Source of the DNA: Romboutsia sedimentorum
GTDB taxonomy: Bacteria > Bacillota > Clostridia > Peptostreptococcales > Peptostreptococcaceae
Direction of reading: 5' to 3'
Length of the DNA stretch: 64,000 bases
NCBI RefSeq assembly: GCF_030131845.1
Contig: NZ_JASKYM010000001.1
Span: 806,001 to 870,000, forward strand
Position 1 is the stretch's first letter; each line of letters opens with the position of its first letter. A model generated the notes under the pieces. That model had not been told where the DNA came from. It saw only the letters and a list, made by a program, of their open reading frames with translations, and searched no databases. This document shows, in pieces, positions 8,622 to 17,383 of the stretch. Made by a program: the position numbers and the translations under genes.

Positions 8622-10316
8622 TTATAATTTTGTATCATCAACTTCTTCTAACCATGTTTTTATAACACCTATAACACTTTCTACACATCCATCTTCAAAC
8701 GGTGATTTTAAATCGCCTATTCTTACAATCTCTAAAAATGATTTAGTTCCACCAACCTTGCATATATCTAGATAATTTTTCCAAACCTCTTCTTTATTCT
8801 CTCTCATTCTTTTCCAAAATTGTAGTGCACATATTTGAGCTAGAGTATAATCTATATAATAAAATGGATTTTTAAATATATGGCCTTGTTTAAACCACCA
8901 TCCACCATTTTCTAAAAACTCACATCCTTCATAATCTTTATGAGGTAAATATTTTTTTTCTAATTCTCTCCATGTTTTTTTTCTTTCATCTTTGCTCATA
9001 TTAGGATTTTCATATATATTGTGTTGAAATTCATCTACAACTATCCCATATGGAATAAATTTAATAGCTGAAGATAAATGTGTGAACTTATATTTATCTG
9101 CATCTTCTTTAAAGAATAAATTCATCCACGGCCAAGTTATAAATTCCATACTCATAGAATGAATTTCACAGCTTTCGTAAGTTGGGAAGTTTATTTCTGG
9201 CATATTAATCCATGTGGACATATATAATTGAAAAGCATGTCCTGCTTCATGAGTTAATACATCTATATCGTCAGCTGTTTGGTTAAAGTTTGAAAATATA
9301 AATGGTGATTGATAATCAGGTATGTAAGTGCAATATCCACCAGCACCTTTTCCTTTTTTAGTTACTAAATCCATAAGTTCATTATCTAGCATAAACTCAA
9401 AAAATTCTTTAGTTTCTTTTGATAGTTCTTCATACATTTTTTTGCCATTTTCAATTATGTATTGTGAGTCTCCCTTAGGTGTTGCATTTCCGCTTATAAA
9501 TTCAAAATTTTCATCCACATAAGTCAACTTATCTACATCTAGCCTTTTAGCTTGCCTTTTGTAAAGATCACTTGCAACTGGTACTATGTGTTCTAACACT
9601 TGTTTTCTAAAGTTTTTAACCATCTCTGAGTTATAATCAGTTCTCATCATTCTTATATAACCAAGTTCTACAAAATTTTCAAAGCCAAGTTTTTTAGCTA
9701 TTTTATCTCTTAGTTTTACAAGTTTTTCAAATATATCATCAAAATTATCTTCATTTTTTTTAAAATAAGTGTAATACGCTTTATTTGCTTTTATTCTCAT
9801 CTCTCTATCTTTAGATAACATAAATTTGCCTAGGCCAGATAAATTTCTTTCCTTACCCTCAAAATCTATTTTTGCAGAAGCTAATAACTTAGTATATTCT
9901 GAGCATAATTTATTTTCCTCTTGAAGCTCTTTTATTATATCTTTGGAAAAAGCTTTTAAAGAATACTGAGCTATTTTTATAAATTGCATTCCAAAGTCTT
10001 TTTGTATTTCTTGTTTGAACTTAGAATCTACTACCACTTTATAAAAATCCGAGTTTATTTCTTCATACAATGGTGAACATTCATCCCAATAAGCTTTTTC
10101 TTTTTCATAAAATTCATCTTGTGTGTTTATGCTATTTCTTATTGAACATAATGTAGACATTGTTTCTATATTATTTCGTATTTCATTAAGTCTATCTACG
10201 TGTTTTTTTTGTTCTTCATAAGTACATGATGTTTTTATATTTTCAACGATAATAGAAATTTGTTTTTTATTTGCTTCATAGTTTGGTCTTTCATATTTAA
10301 ATTCTGAAAATTTCAT
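8622..10316 (-). CDS. M3-family oligoendopeptidase
   Basis: 564 residues, the usual length for clostridial PepF-like M3 peptidases. The zinc motif HEAGHAFQ begins near residue 355, followed by a downstream Glu region (FPTYESCEIHSMSMEFI) supplying the third ligand. No signal peptide, so cytoplasmic; it cleaves short imported peptides to feed amino-acid fermentation. The ATG at 10316 has an AAGGAGA ribosome site. The gene stands alone between the protease gene and a divergent HAD gene. Confidence 0.9.
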   Translation of the reverse strand: MKFSEFKYERPNYEANKKQISIIVENIKTSCTYEEQKKHVDRLNEIRNNIETMSTLCSIRNSINTQDEFYEKEKAYWDECSPLYEEINSDFYKVVVDSKFKQEIQKDFGMQFIKIAQYSLKAFSKDIIKELQEENKLCSEYTKLLASAKIDFEGKERNLSGLGKFMLSKDREMRIKANKAYYTYFKKNEDNFDDIFEKLVKLRDKIAKKLGFENFVELGYIRMMRTDYNSEMVKNFRKQVLEHIVPVASDLYKRQAKRLDVDKLTYVDENFEFISGNATPKGDSQYIIENGKKMYEELSKETKEFFEFMLDNELMDLVTKKGKGAGGYCTYIPDYQSPFIFSNFNQTADDIDVLTHEAGHAFQLYMSTWINMPEINFPTYESCEIHSMSMEFITWPWMNLFFKEDADKYKFTHLSSAIKFIPYGIVVDEFQHNIYENPNMSKDERKKTWRELEKKYLPHKDYEGCEFLENGGWWFKQGHIFKNPFYYIDYTLAQICALQFWKRMRENKEEVWKNYLDICKVGGTKSFLEIVRIGDLKSPFEDGCVESVIGVIKTWLEEVDDTKL

Positions 10317-10582
10317 TTTATTCTCCTTAATTATTTCATTTTTATTGTATTATTATATATACCAATTATAGTTCTTCTTATACAATATCTCTAATACTTT
10401 AGTTTTACCCATATTATACCACATATTTTTTTGACATTCTTTATCGTTAAAATGGTCACTTTACACTTAGTAAATCTCATTGTTTAATTGACATTCTCAT
10501 TTAACTACCATAAATATATTTTTTGTTTACAAATTTCCTAGCTATTTGTTTATTTATTTTAGTTTATTAATTTAAGATATAT
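10317..10582. other. Divergent intergenic region between the M3 peptidase and HAD genes
   Basis: AT-rich spacer of the divergent pair. On the plus strand TTGACA (10488-10493), 17 bp, TAAATA (10511-10516) is a possible upstream promoter for the HAD gene. No additional ORF is visible. Confidence 0.4.
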
Positions 10583-10591
10583 TGATATAAT
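10583..10591 (+). promoter_or_regulatory. Extended -10 promoter of the HAD phosphatase gene
   Basis: TGATATAAT contains a perfect TATAAT with the TG extended element one base upstream. It is 38 bp before the start codon. The -35 region is weak (TTTATT), usual for extended -10 promoters. Confidence 0.55.
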
Positions 10592-10629
10592 TGTATCAGT
10601 CTTAAATTTTAATATTATCGGGAGGTTTT

Positions 10630-11442
10630 ATGTATAAATTAATAGCTTTAGATATCGATGGTACTTTATTAAATAGTGAAAAAAAAATAACAGAGCCTGT
10701 TTTTAACTCTATTCAAGAAGCAAAAAGAAATGGTGCAAAAGTGGTTTTATCAACAGGTAGACCTTTGCCAGGAGTTACTCCTCTTTTAGAAGAGTTAAAT
10801 CTTGTTGATGATGGTGATTATGTTATATGTTTTAACGGGGCAGTTGTCCAAGAAGTAAAAAGCCAAAAGGTAATTTCTAATATCGAAATGAGTTGTGATG
10901 ATTTTAAAACTATATATAGTATTGTAAAAGAACTTAATACTAAAGTTCATATAAATACGCCAACAAATGTGATAACTCCACATATTGAGCCTAGTAAATA
11001 TACTCTATATGAAGCAGAGATAAATAAAATCCCTGTAGTTTATAAAAATGAAAATGAAATAGATGATAGCGTAACATTTTGCAAGATAATGATTATAGAT
11101 GAGCCAGAAAAATTACAAGAAGTCTTGGATTTCCTTCCTAAAGAAATATATGATAATTACACAGTAGTTAGATCAGCTCCTTTCTTCTTAGAATTTTTAA
11201 ATAAAGCAGCAAACAAAGGAACTGCGCTACAAGCTTTGTGTAATAATATAAACATGCCTATAGAAAGTACTATTGCTGTAGGTGACGAAGAAAATGATCA
11301 ACACATGATAAAATTAGCAGGGCTTGGAGTTGCTATGGGAAATGCTAGAGATAGTATAAAAGATATTTCTAATTATATAACTAAAACTAATAATGAGCAT
11401 GGAGTTGCTCATGTTATAAATAAATTCATATTAAATAAATAA
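10630..11442 (+). CDS. HAD superfamily Cof-type sugar-phosphate phosphatase
   Basis: 270 residues with the class IIB HAD pattern: motif I LDIDGTLLN near residue 8, motif II STGRP, and motif IV AVGDEENDQHMIKLAGLGVAMGNA near the C-terminus. This is the Cof/YidA group, which dephosphorylates sugar phosphates or related small phosphates in the cytoplasm. The substrate cannot be told from sequence. It starts at the ATG at 10630 behind GGGAGG and is monocistronic, followed by a bidirectional terminator. Confidence 0.9.
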   Translation: MYKLIALDIDGTLLNSEKKITEPVFNSIQEAKRNGAKVVLSTGRPLPGVTPLLEELNLVDDGDYVICFNGAVVQEVKSQKVISNIEMSCDDFKTIYSIVKELNTKVHINTPTNVITPHIEPSKYTLYEAEINKIPVVYKNENEIDDSVTFCKIMIIDEPEKLQEVLDFLPKEIYDNYTVVRSAPFFLEFLNKAANKGTALQALCNNINMPIESTIAVGDEENDQHMIKLAGLGVAMGNARDSIKDISNYITKTNNEHGVAHVINKFILNK

Positions 11443-11465
11443 TCTACTTAACAACTTCTAAAATA

Positions 11466-11511
11466 AAAACATCCCTTAATGTAAATTACTTTTTACTCAA
11501 GGGATGTTTTG
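11466..11511. terminator. Bidirectional terminator
   Basis: AAAACATCCCTT and AAGGGATGTTTT form a stem between two convergent genes, with a T run on the plus side. Confidence 0.8.
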
Positions 11512-11512
11512 T

Positions 11513-12724
11513 TTATCTTGTTATCTTTCTAGCCAGAGTAGCTGTCCAAATTCCAACCATAGTTACACCAAGTAACATCTCTATTCCAGATAGCAATATA
11601 CTATAATCGATTGGGGTTATATCCCCATATCCAACAGTAGTAAATGTAACTATACTAAAATATAGTGACTGCATAAAGTATGTATTTAAATTTTTAAATA
11701 AAATTCCCTGCGATAAAATAACTTTATAATTTATTATATCCCCCCCCACACTCAATCCCGTTATCATATATATTATTGCAAATAGCATAACAATTTCCAA
11801 AGAAGTTATAAGTGCAAAAGTAGGTCTTTCTCCATACCCACAAAGTAACCAGAATATAGCTGATTTAACTTTATTGAATCCTCTTAAAGACTTGTATTCC
11901 ATACATTTTGATATATAATAATATTCGCCAGCATTATTTAATAAGTTATTAGCTTCAAATTTTGAAGCGATACCTTTATAAACCTTAGATGCTACTGCGT
12001 AACTTTGTTTATATTTTTTATCAACTATAATTTTATCTATAAAAGTATATTCATCAAATTTAGTTAAATAATTGTCTTCAAATAAAAATTTTCCCACCTC
12101 TAAATCTATAGCTTTAAAAGATCTACAATCACAATCTGTAATACAAATATTTTTAATATATATTTTTTTTAATATAGCATCTTTCAAATTTGTATGTTCA
12201 AACTTTACATTATAAAAATCTACATTTTCAAATATACTTTTTTGCATATTACAATTTTTAAACTCACAATCAATCAACACAGTGTCGTCATTTAATATAA
12301 ATATACATTCTTTTTCATTATAAAAATTGCAATTAATAAATTTCACATTTTTGAAAATGCATTTAGAAAATATATTTCCATAAAATACACAATTATAAAA
12401 TTCTATATTATTGAATTTACAATTGCTAAATGTGTTATATTCAAGTTCTATTTTTTTTAACTTTTCTATTTTTAGATTATACTTATCAAATGCACCAATG
12501 CTCTTATTATCTATTTTTTTTACTTTTATTTTACTTTCATTTTCTATTTTATAAATATCATTAAAAGCTATGTTAGAACTTCCACTTATCACTTGTGGAT
12601 TTATATAAAAATTATTTTGTAATATATCAATTTTATTAATATAGTCCTTTTCATTTTCTATTTTTCTACATCTTAAATTTAATTTAACTTCTTCTTTTAT
12701 CTTTAAAAATTCATAAGGTTGCAT
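11513..12724 (-). CDS. Potassium channel with N-terminal pentapeptide-repeat-like domain
   Basis: 403 residues. Residues about 90-210 show repeating F-x-x-C/N-x-F units (for example KFNNIEFYNCVFYGNIFSKC), a pentapeptide-repeat-like right-handed beta helix. The C-terminal third has two membrane segments around the potassium selectivity filter TTVGYGDITP, the two-TM ion channel pore. The fusion suggests a channel whose soluble helix senses or binds something inside the cell. It starts at ATG behind AGGATGAGATC. It faces the HAD gene convergently. The pore assignment is strong; the gating role is inference. Confidence 0.85.
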   Translation of the reverse strand: MQPYEFLKIKEEVKLNLRCRKIENEKDYINKIDILQNNFYINPQVISGSSNIAFNDIYKIENESKIKVKKIDNKSIGAFDKYNLKIEKLKKIELEYNTFSNCKFNNIEFYNCVFYGNIFSKCIFKNVKFINCNFYNEKECIFILNDDTVLIDCEFKNCNMQKSIFENVDFYNVKFEHTNLKDAILKKIYIKNICITDCDCRSFKAIDLEVGKFLFEDNYLTKFDEYTFIDKIIVDKKYKQSYAVASKVYKGIASKFEANNLLNNAGEYYYISKCMEYKSLRGFNKVKSAIFWLLCGYGERPTFALITSLEIVMLFAIIYMITGLSVGGDIINYKVILSQGILFKNLNTYFMQSLYFSIVTFTTVGYGDITPIDYSILLSGIEMLLGVTMVGIWTATLARKITR

Positions 12725-12841
12725 GATCTCATCCTAACTATTTTTTATTAATATCCTATATTTATAGAATACTTGTACACCCTTTTTAATATATATTATA
12801 AATAATCAATATTTAGAATATAAGATTTTGGGAGGATATTT

Positions 12842-13273
12842 ATGGATATTAAAATTGAGCAACTAAAAGAAAATTTACCTAAAGAATGCTGTTCTTTTTG
12901 CAAACATCTTACTTTAGAGGGTCCTAATGAGAATTATGAGTACAATATAAAGTGTATAATGTCAAATTCACTACCAATATTCAAAGATTCTTGTACTTAT
13001 TTCGAAACAGAACATTCAAATCTAAAAAGTAGCGATTTAGATGATTTATATAACAATTTTTTAGAGTCTTGCATTAAGATAAATTATAAAGAATATTTAA
13101 ATTCTACTCATTGGCAATTATTTAAAGACTCTGTTATAAAACAAAGTGAAAATGAATGTTGCATTTGTGGATGTAATACGGATTTGAATGTAGTACACCT
13201 TAATAAAAATTTAGGAAGAGAAACTTTAGAAGATGTAACTTTAATTTGTAATAGTTGTATTTCAAAATCATAA
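12842..13273 (+). CDS. Cys-rich protein with degenerate HNH-like C-terminus
   Basis: 143 residues. The N-terminal part has CCSFCKHL...C...C (Cys cluster, likely metal binding). The C-terminal 50 residues read ECCICGCNTDLNVVHLNKNLGRETLEDVTLICNSC, which follows the layout of an HNH domain (C-x-x-C, then the His region, then C-x-x-C) but lacks the catalytic His-His pair, having VVHLN. It is probably a zinc-binding structural or nucleic-acid-binding protein rather than a nuclease. The ATG follows GGGAGGATATTT. Confidence 0.6.
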   Translation: MDIKIEQLKENLPKECCSFCKHLTLEGPNENYEYNIKCIMSNSLPIFKDSCTYFETEHSNLKSSDLDDLYNNFLESCIKINYKEYLNSTHWQLFKDSVIKQSENECCICGCNTDLNVVHLNKNLGRETLEDVTLICNSCISKS

Positions 13274-13350
13274 GTAGTTATATTCTAAAATACATAAAAT
13301 TATACATTTGTCACATACTAAGATAGAAAACAGTCTTAGGAGGTATTTAT

Positions 13351-13662
13351 ATGTCAAATGGTAATTTAAGTTGTTCTGCAACTAATTGTGTTCATAATAA
13401 TGCTAGTTCTTGTTACGCTGGTGCTATAAGTGTAGCTGGCACTCAAGCTACAACTACTGGTTCAACTACTTGTGCATCTTTTGAAGATAGATCATCAAGC
13501 AGTATGAGCAATTGCGGTTCTGAAGGATGTACTTGTACAAAAACTGGTAGTATAGCTTGTCAAGCAACTAAGTGTTCATACAATAACTCCGGATCTTGTA
13601 AAGCATCAAGTGTCCAAATAAATGCACAAAATGCAAGTTGTGAAACTTTTATATGTAAATAA
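13351..13662 (+). CDS. DUF1540 protein (two Cys-rich repeats)
   Basis: 103 residues made of two copies of the DUF1540 motif: LSCSATNCVHNNASSCYAGAISV at the start and IACQATKCSYNNSGSCKASSVQI near the end, joined by a Ser/Thr/Cys-rich linker. DUF1540 proteins are small, Cys-rich, common in spore-forming Firmicutes, of unknown function, probably metal binding. The gene has a good AGGAGG site and ends in a strong bidirectional terminator. It is separate from the gene before it by 77 bp. Confidence 0.85.
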   Translation: MSNGNLSCSATNCVHNNASSCYAGAISVAGTQATTTGSTTCASFEDRSSSSMSNCGSEGCTCTKTGSIACQATKCSYNNSGSCKASSVQINAQNASCETFICK

Positions 13663-13664
13663 TT

Positions 13665-13716
13665 AAAAATGGAGCATATAGGTTGATTATTAAATCAACC
13701 TATATGCTCCATTTTT
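13665..13716. terminator. Bidirectional terminator between DUF1540 gene and buk
   Basis: A long near-perfect palindrome with arms AAAAATGGAGCATATAGGTT and its complement, A run on one side and T run on the other. It serves both convergent genes. Confidence 0.85.
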
Positions 13717-13719
13717 CTG

Positions 13720-14805
13720 CTATGCTTTTGCTAAGCTTGCTTCTTGATATTCTCTTGCCTCTTCTTCTTTATTTAATACTCTTAAAGTTCCTAATGATAA
13801 TGATTCTAATTCATTTTCACCTGGCAAAATCTCTATCTTAGATATAAATTCTACTCTCTTTTTAATATTAGCTGTCATCATTTTAGAGTATGCTATCCCA
13901 CCAGTTATAATTATTGCATCAACTCTACCCTCTACAACTGTAGCTAATTCTCCTATTGATTTAGCTACTTGATAAGCCATTGCTTCATGCACAAGTTTCG
14001 CTTCTTTATTTCCTTCACTTATCATTTTTTCAACAGCTCTAACATCTACAGTGTTTAAGTATGAAACTATTCCACCTTTTCCTCTTATCATTTTAAGCAT
14101 TTCTTTATGAGTATAGTTTCCTGAGAAACATCTATCTATTAATTTTTTACAAGGTACTCTTCCTGCTCTCTCTGGTGAGAATGATCCTTCATCATCAGAA
14201 ACTATGTCTACCATTTTTCCTTTTTCATGAACACTTACAGTTATTCCGCCACCCAAGTGAGCTACTATTAGATTTAAATCGCTGTAATTAGTATTATTTT
14301 CTTTTGCATATTTTATAGCCATAGCTCTAGAGTTAAGTGCATGACTTAGGCTTTCTCTATCCATTCCACTTATTCCTGATAATCTAGCAACATCTTTAAA
14401 TTCATCTACTGCTACTGAATCGTATATGTATGCATTTATTCCTAATGGTCTAGCTATTTCATAAGATATTATTGCTCCTAGATTAGAAGCATGTTCTATA
14501 ACCGGTCTGTTTTTTAATCTATCTATCATTTGATCATTTACTAAGTATGCTCCTGATTTAACTGGTGGAAGTAACCCTCCCCTTCCAACAACTGCACTTA
14601 AAGTATTTATTTCTATATTATTTTCTTGAAGAACTTTTAAAACTTCACTTTTTCTCATATCAAATTGATCTTGCACTCTGTCGTATTTTTCTAAATCTGC
14701 TGTGTTATGATCTATCCCTTTTACTAATATTTGTTTGTCATTATCATATACAGCAATTTTAGTAGATGTAGATCCTGGATTTATAGCTAATATTCTATAG
14801 TTCAT
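13720..14805 (-). CDS. buk: Butyrate/branched-chain fatty acid kinase
   Basis: 361 residues in the acetate kinase fold: phosphate motif NPGSTSTKIAVYD at the N-terminus, AHLGGGITVSVH in the middle, and IITGGIAYSK near the C-terminus, all typical of butyrate kinase. It makes ATP and a carboxylate from an acyl phosphate. I chose the ATG at 14805, with AAAAGGGGC upstream, over a TTG six codons earlier. It follows iorB, so a likely role is ATP recovery from acyl- or arylacetyl-phosphate made during 2-oxoacid oxidation. No phosphotransacylase gene is adjacent. A hairpin (14875-14910) in the gap may tune its expression. Confidence 0.9.
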   Translation of the reverse strand: MNYRILAINPGSTSTKIAVYDNDKQILVKGIDHNTADLEKYDRVQDQFDMRKSEVLKVLQENNIEINTLSAVVGRGGLLPPVKSGAYLVNDQMIDRLKNRPVIEHASNLGAIISYEIARPLGINAYIYDSVAVDEFKDVARLSGISGMDRESLSHALNSRAMAIKYAKENNTNYSDLNLIVAHLGGGITVSVHEKGKMVDIVSDDEGSFSPERAGRVPCKKLIDRCFSGNYTHKEMLKMIRGKGGIVSYLNTVDVRAVEKMISEGNKEAKLVHEAMAYQVAKSIGELATVVEGRVDAIIITGGIAYSKMMTANIKKRVEFISKIEILPGENELESLSLGTLRVLNKEEEAREYQEASLAKA

Positions 14806-14874
14806 AGTTATGCCCCTTTTCAACTTTAATTTAATCTCAATGTTATCAATTTAAAAACCATATGTATTTAAATT

Positions 14875-14910
14875 AAGCTATTATGAACTTAACTAAGTTC
14901 ATAATAGCTT
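14875..14910. repeat. Hairpin between iorB and buk
   Basis: Two 16-nt perfect arms (AAGCTATTATGAACTT and its complement) around a 4-nt loop. On the minus strand only TTAATTT follows, a weak T tract, so it may be a partial terminator or stability element inside the operon. Confidence 0.65.
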
Positions 14911-14918
14911 TTTAAAAA

Positions 14919-15512
14919 TTAATTAGTAGCTAAAGCTTCTTTAGATACTAATTCCATACCATGTTTTAAAGCTTTTATGTTTATATCTACAAATTTTTCT
15001 TTTACATTATCTTTTATTATTTTTTCCCAGTTTATATCTTCTAATTTCATAGATTTTACTAAAGCTCCTAGTAATATTATATTCATAACTTTAGCATTAC
15101 CAAGTTTTACAGCCTCATCTGCTGCATTTAACATTGTTGCATCTAATCTTTTTAGTTCTTCTTCTATTTCTTTTTCTTTGTATTCAGCTTTTCCAGTAAG
15201 TACTGGCATAGAATCCATTCTGTAATTATTTGATATTATTTTACCTTCTGGTTTTAGATAGTTTAACCATCTTAATGCTTCCATTTTTTCAAAAGAAACT
15301 AATATATCAGCTCCACCCACTTCTATAACTGGTGAATATACTTCATTTCCATATCTAACTTGTGAAGATACTGAACCACCCCTTTGGCTCATACCATGTA
15401 TCTCACTCATTTTAACATCATATCCCGCTTCCATAAGTCCTGTAGTTAATAATTTACTAGCAAGTATAGTTCCTTGACCACCTACACCTACTAAAAGAAT
15501 ACTCTTAGTCAT
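14919..15512 (-). CDS. iorB: Indolepyruvate:ferredoxin oxidoreductase, beta subunit
   Basis: 197 residues, the usual IorB size. The N-terminus SILLVGVGGQGTILASKLL is the gamma-type domain shared by 2-oxoacid:ferredoxin oxidoreductases, and EIHGMSQRGGSVSSQVRYG is a family block. With IorA it oxidises aryl pyruvates from tryptophan, phenylalanine or tyrosine to aryl-acetyl-CoA with reduction of ferredoxin. It begins one base after the iorA stop, implying translational coupling. Confidence 0.93.
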   Translation of the reverse strand: MTKSILLVGVGGQGTILASKLLTTGLMEAGYDVKMSEIHGMSQRGGSVSSQVRYGNEVYSPVIEVGGADILVSFEKMEALRWLNYLKPEGKIISNNYRMDSMPVLTGKAEYKEKEIEEELKRLDATMLNAADEAVKLGNAKVMNIILLGALVKSMKLEDINWEKIIKDNVKEKFVDINIKALKHGMELVSKEALATN

Positions 15513-15513
15513 A

Positions 15514-17313
15514 TTAATTTACCCCCTTACTTGTAGCACTATTAGTTATTGCTTCTTTAGGACATACTTGAGAACAAACACCACATCCTACACATTGATT
15601 TTTATCTATATTTACTACTTTTTCTTCTTTATCAAATGATATTGCTGGACATCCTGTTTTCATACATATTTTACATCCTACACAACTTTCATGCTCTACT
15701 TCACACTTAGATGTAAATGGATTATTAAACTCTGTTATATCTTGTTTTGAGAATTTTTTAAGTACACATGGCCATCTAGTTATTATTACTGAAGGCTCAT
15801 CTAAACCAAATGCCCAGTCTAGAGTTTCTTTTACTTCTTTTAAATTATTTGGATCTATATTTCTTATATTTTTAACTCCACAAGCTTTTACTAAGTTTTC
15901 AATATCTACTTCGTTAGTTACATCACCTTGTAATGTATATCCTGTTCCTGGATTTTGTTGATGTCCTGTCATACCAGTTATTCTATTATCTAATATTACT
16001 GATATTGAATTTCCATTGTTATATACAACATCTAATAATGAATTTATTCCTGTATGGAAGAACGTTGAATCTCCAAGCACTCCTACAACTCTCATTTCAT
16101 TATCTTCTTTCATATTAAACACTTTTTGTGCTCCATGCCCTGTACTTAAACTTGCACCCATACAAACTACTGTATCCATTGCATTATAAGGAGGCGCAAA
16201 TCCAAGAGTATAACATCCTATATCTCCTGTTACCATTATATTCTTTCTTTTTCCTAACTCATAGAAGAATCCTCTATGTGGACATCCTGCACATAAACCT
16301 GGAGGTCTTGGTACTACTAAATCTTTATTGTACTCTATAGTATCATTTGTTTTTCCAAATATAGCTTCTCTTATTACATCTGGAGTCATTTCTCCACTTA
16401 TAGGTAATACATCTTTTCCTATACAGTTTATTCCTGCACATTTCATTTGATCTTCTATAAATGGATCATTTTCTTCTATAACATAAATTTTGTCTACTTT
16501 AGAAGCAAACTCTTTTATTTTTTCCATTGGCATTGGATTTGTAAATCCTAGCTTCATATAAGATGCATTTTCCCCGAATACTTCTTTTGCATATGTATGA
16601 CACATTCCTGAAGCTACTATACCTATTTTTTTATCATTTATTTCATAAGTATTTAAATCTGTATTATTAGAGTAATCCGCAAGTTTTTGTAATCTCTCTT
16701 CTACTGAATTTCTTAATATTCTAGCATGTGCTGGAACTGTAAGATTTTTTTGAGGATTTTTTACATAATCTTTTATACCAACTTCTACTCTATCAGTACA
16801 ATCTACAATTCCTTTTGAATGACATAGTCTTGTTGTTACTCTATATAAAACTGGAGTATCATATTTTTCACTTATTTCAAATGCTTCTTTTAACATATCT
16901 TTAGCTTCTTGGCTTGTTGCTGGCTCAAATAATGCTATTTTAGCAAATTTAGCATAGTTTCTGTTATCTTGTTCATTTTGTGAAGAGTGCATTCCTGGTT
17001 CATCAGCACTTATTAGTACCATTCCACCATTTACACCTGTGTAAGCAAATGTAAATAATGGATCTGCTGCTACATTTATACCAACATGCTTCATAGATGC
17101 CATAGTTCTAGCCCCCGCTATAGAACCACCTATTACTGCTTCTAGTGCAACTTTTTCATTTGTTGCCCATTCAGCTACTATGTCGCCTTTATACATAGCT
17201 ACATTTTCTAATATTTCGGTACTTGGAGTTCCTGGGTAAGCAGATGCAAACTTAACACCTGCTTCATACGCTCCTCGAGCAATAGCCTCATTACCTGTCA
17301 TTAATTTTTTCAT
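15514..17313 (-). CDS. iorA: Indolepyruvate:ferredoxin oxidoreductase, alpha subunit
   Basis: 599 residues. The N-terminal pyrimidine-binding domain (GNEAIARGAYEAGVKFASAYPGTPSTEI) is followed by a TPP-binding block (GDIGCYTLGFAPPYNAMDTVVCMGASLSTGHG, GVLGDSTFFHTGINSL). The last 50 residues hold two 4Fe-4S clusters, CVGCKICMKTGCP and CVGCGVCSQVCP. This is the complete catalytic subunit. It acts in the cytoplasm, passing electrons to ferredoxin. It lies 70 bp after the aminotransferase gene in the sigma-54-dependent operon. Confidence 0.95.
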   Translation of the reverse strand: MKKLMTGNEAIARGAYEAGVKFASAYPGTPSTEILENVAMYKGDIVAEWATNEKVALEAVIGGSIAGARTMASMKHVGINVAADPLFTFAYTGVNGGMVLISADEPGMHSSQNEQDNRNYAKFAKIALFEPATSQEAKDMLKEAFEISEKYDTPVLYRVTTRLCHSKGIVDCTDRVEVGIKDYVKNPQKNLTVPAHARILRNSVEERLQKLADYSNNTDLNTYEINDKKIGIVASGMCHTYAKEVFGENASYMKLGFTNPMPMEKIKEFASKVDKIYVIEENDPFIEDQMKCAGINCIGKDVLPISGEMTPDVIREAIFGKTNDTIEYNKDLVVPRPPGLCAGCPHRGFFYELGKRKNIMVTGDIGCYTLGFAPPYNAMDTVVCMGASLSTGHGAQKVFNMKEDNEMRVVGVLGDSTFFHTGINSLLDVVYNNGNSISVILDNRITGMTGHQQNPGTGYTLQGDVTNEVDIENLVKACGVKNIRNIDPNNLKEVKETLDWAFGLDEPSVIITRWPCVLKKFSKQDITEFNNPFTSKCEVEHESCVGCKICMKTGCPAISFDKEEKVVNIDKNQCVGCGVCSQVCPKEAITNSATSKGVN

Positions 17314-17383
17314 AATTTAATTCCCCCATGATAATATTAGTTTAAATCTATTCTATGGTAATCTTAAAATTTAGTATTAAATT

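Noticed and set aside
13223-13265. HNH endonuclease domain
   Set aside because: The Cys framework resembles HNH, but the catalytic His pair is missing, so I do not call it a nuclease.
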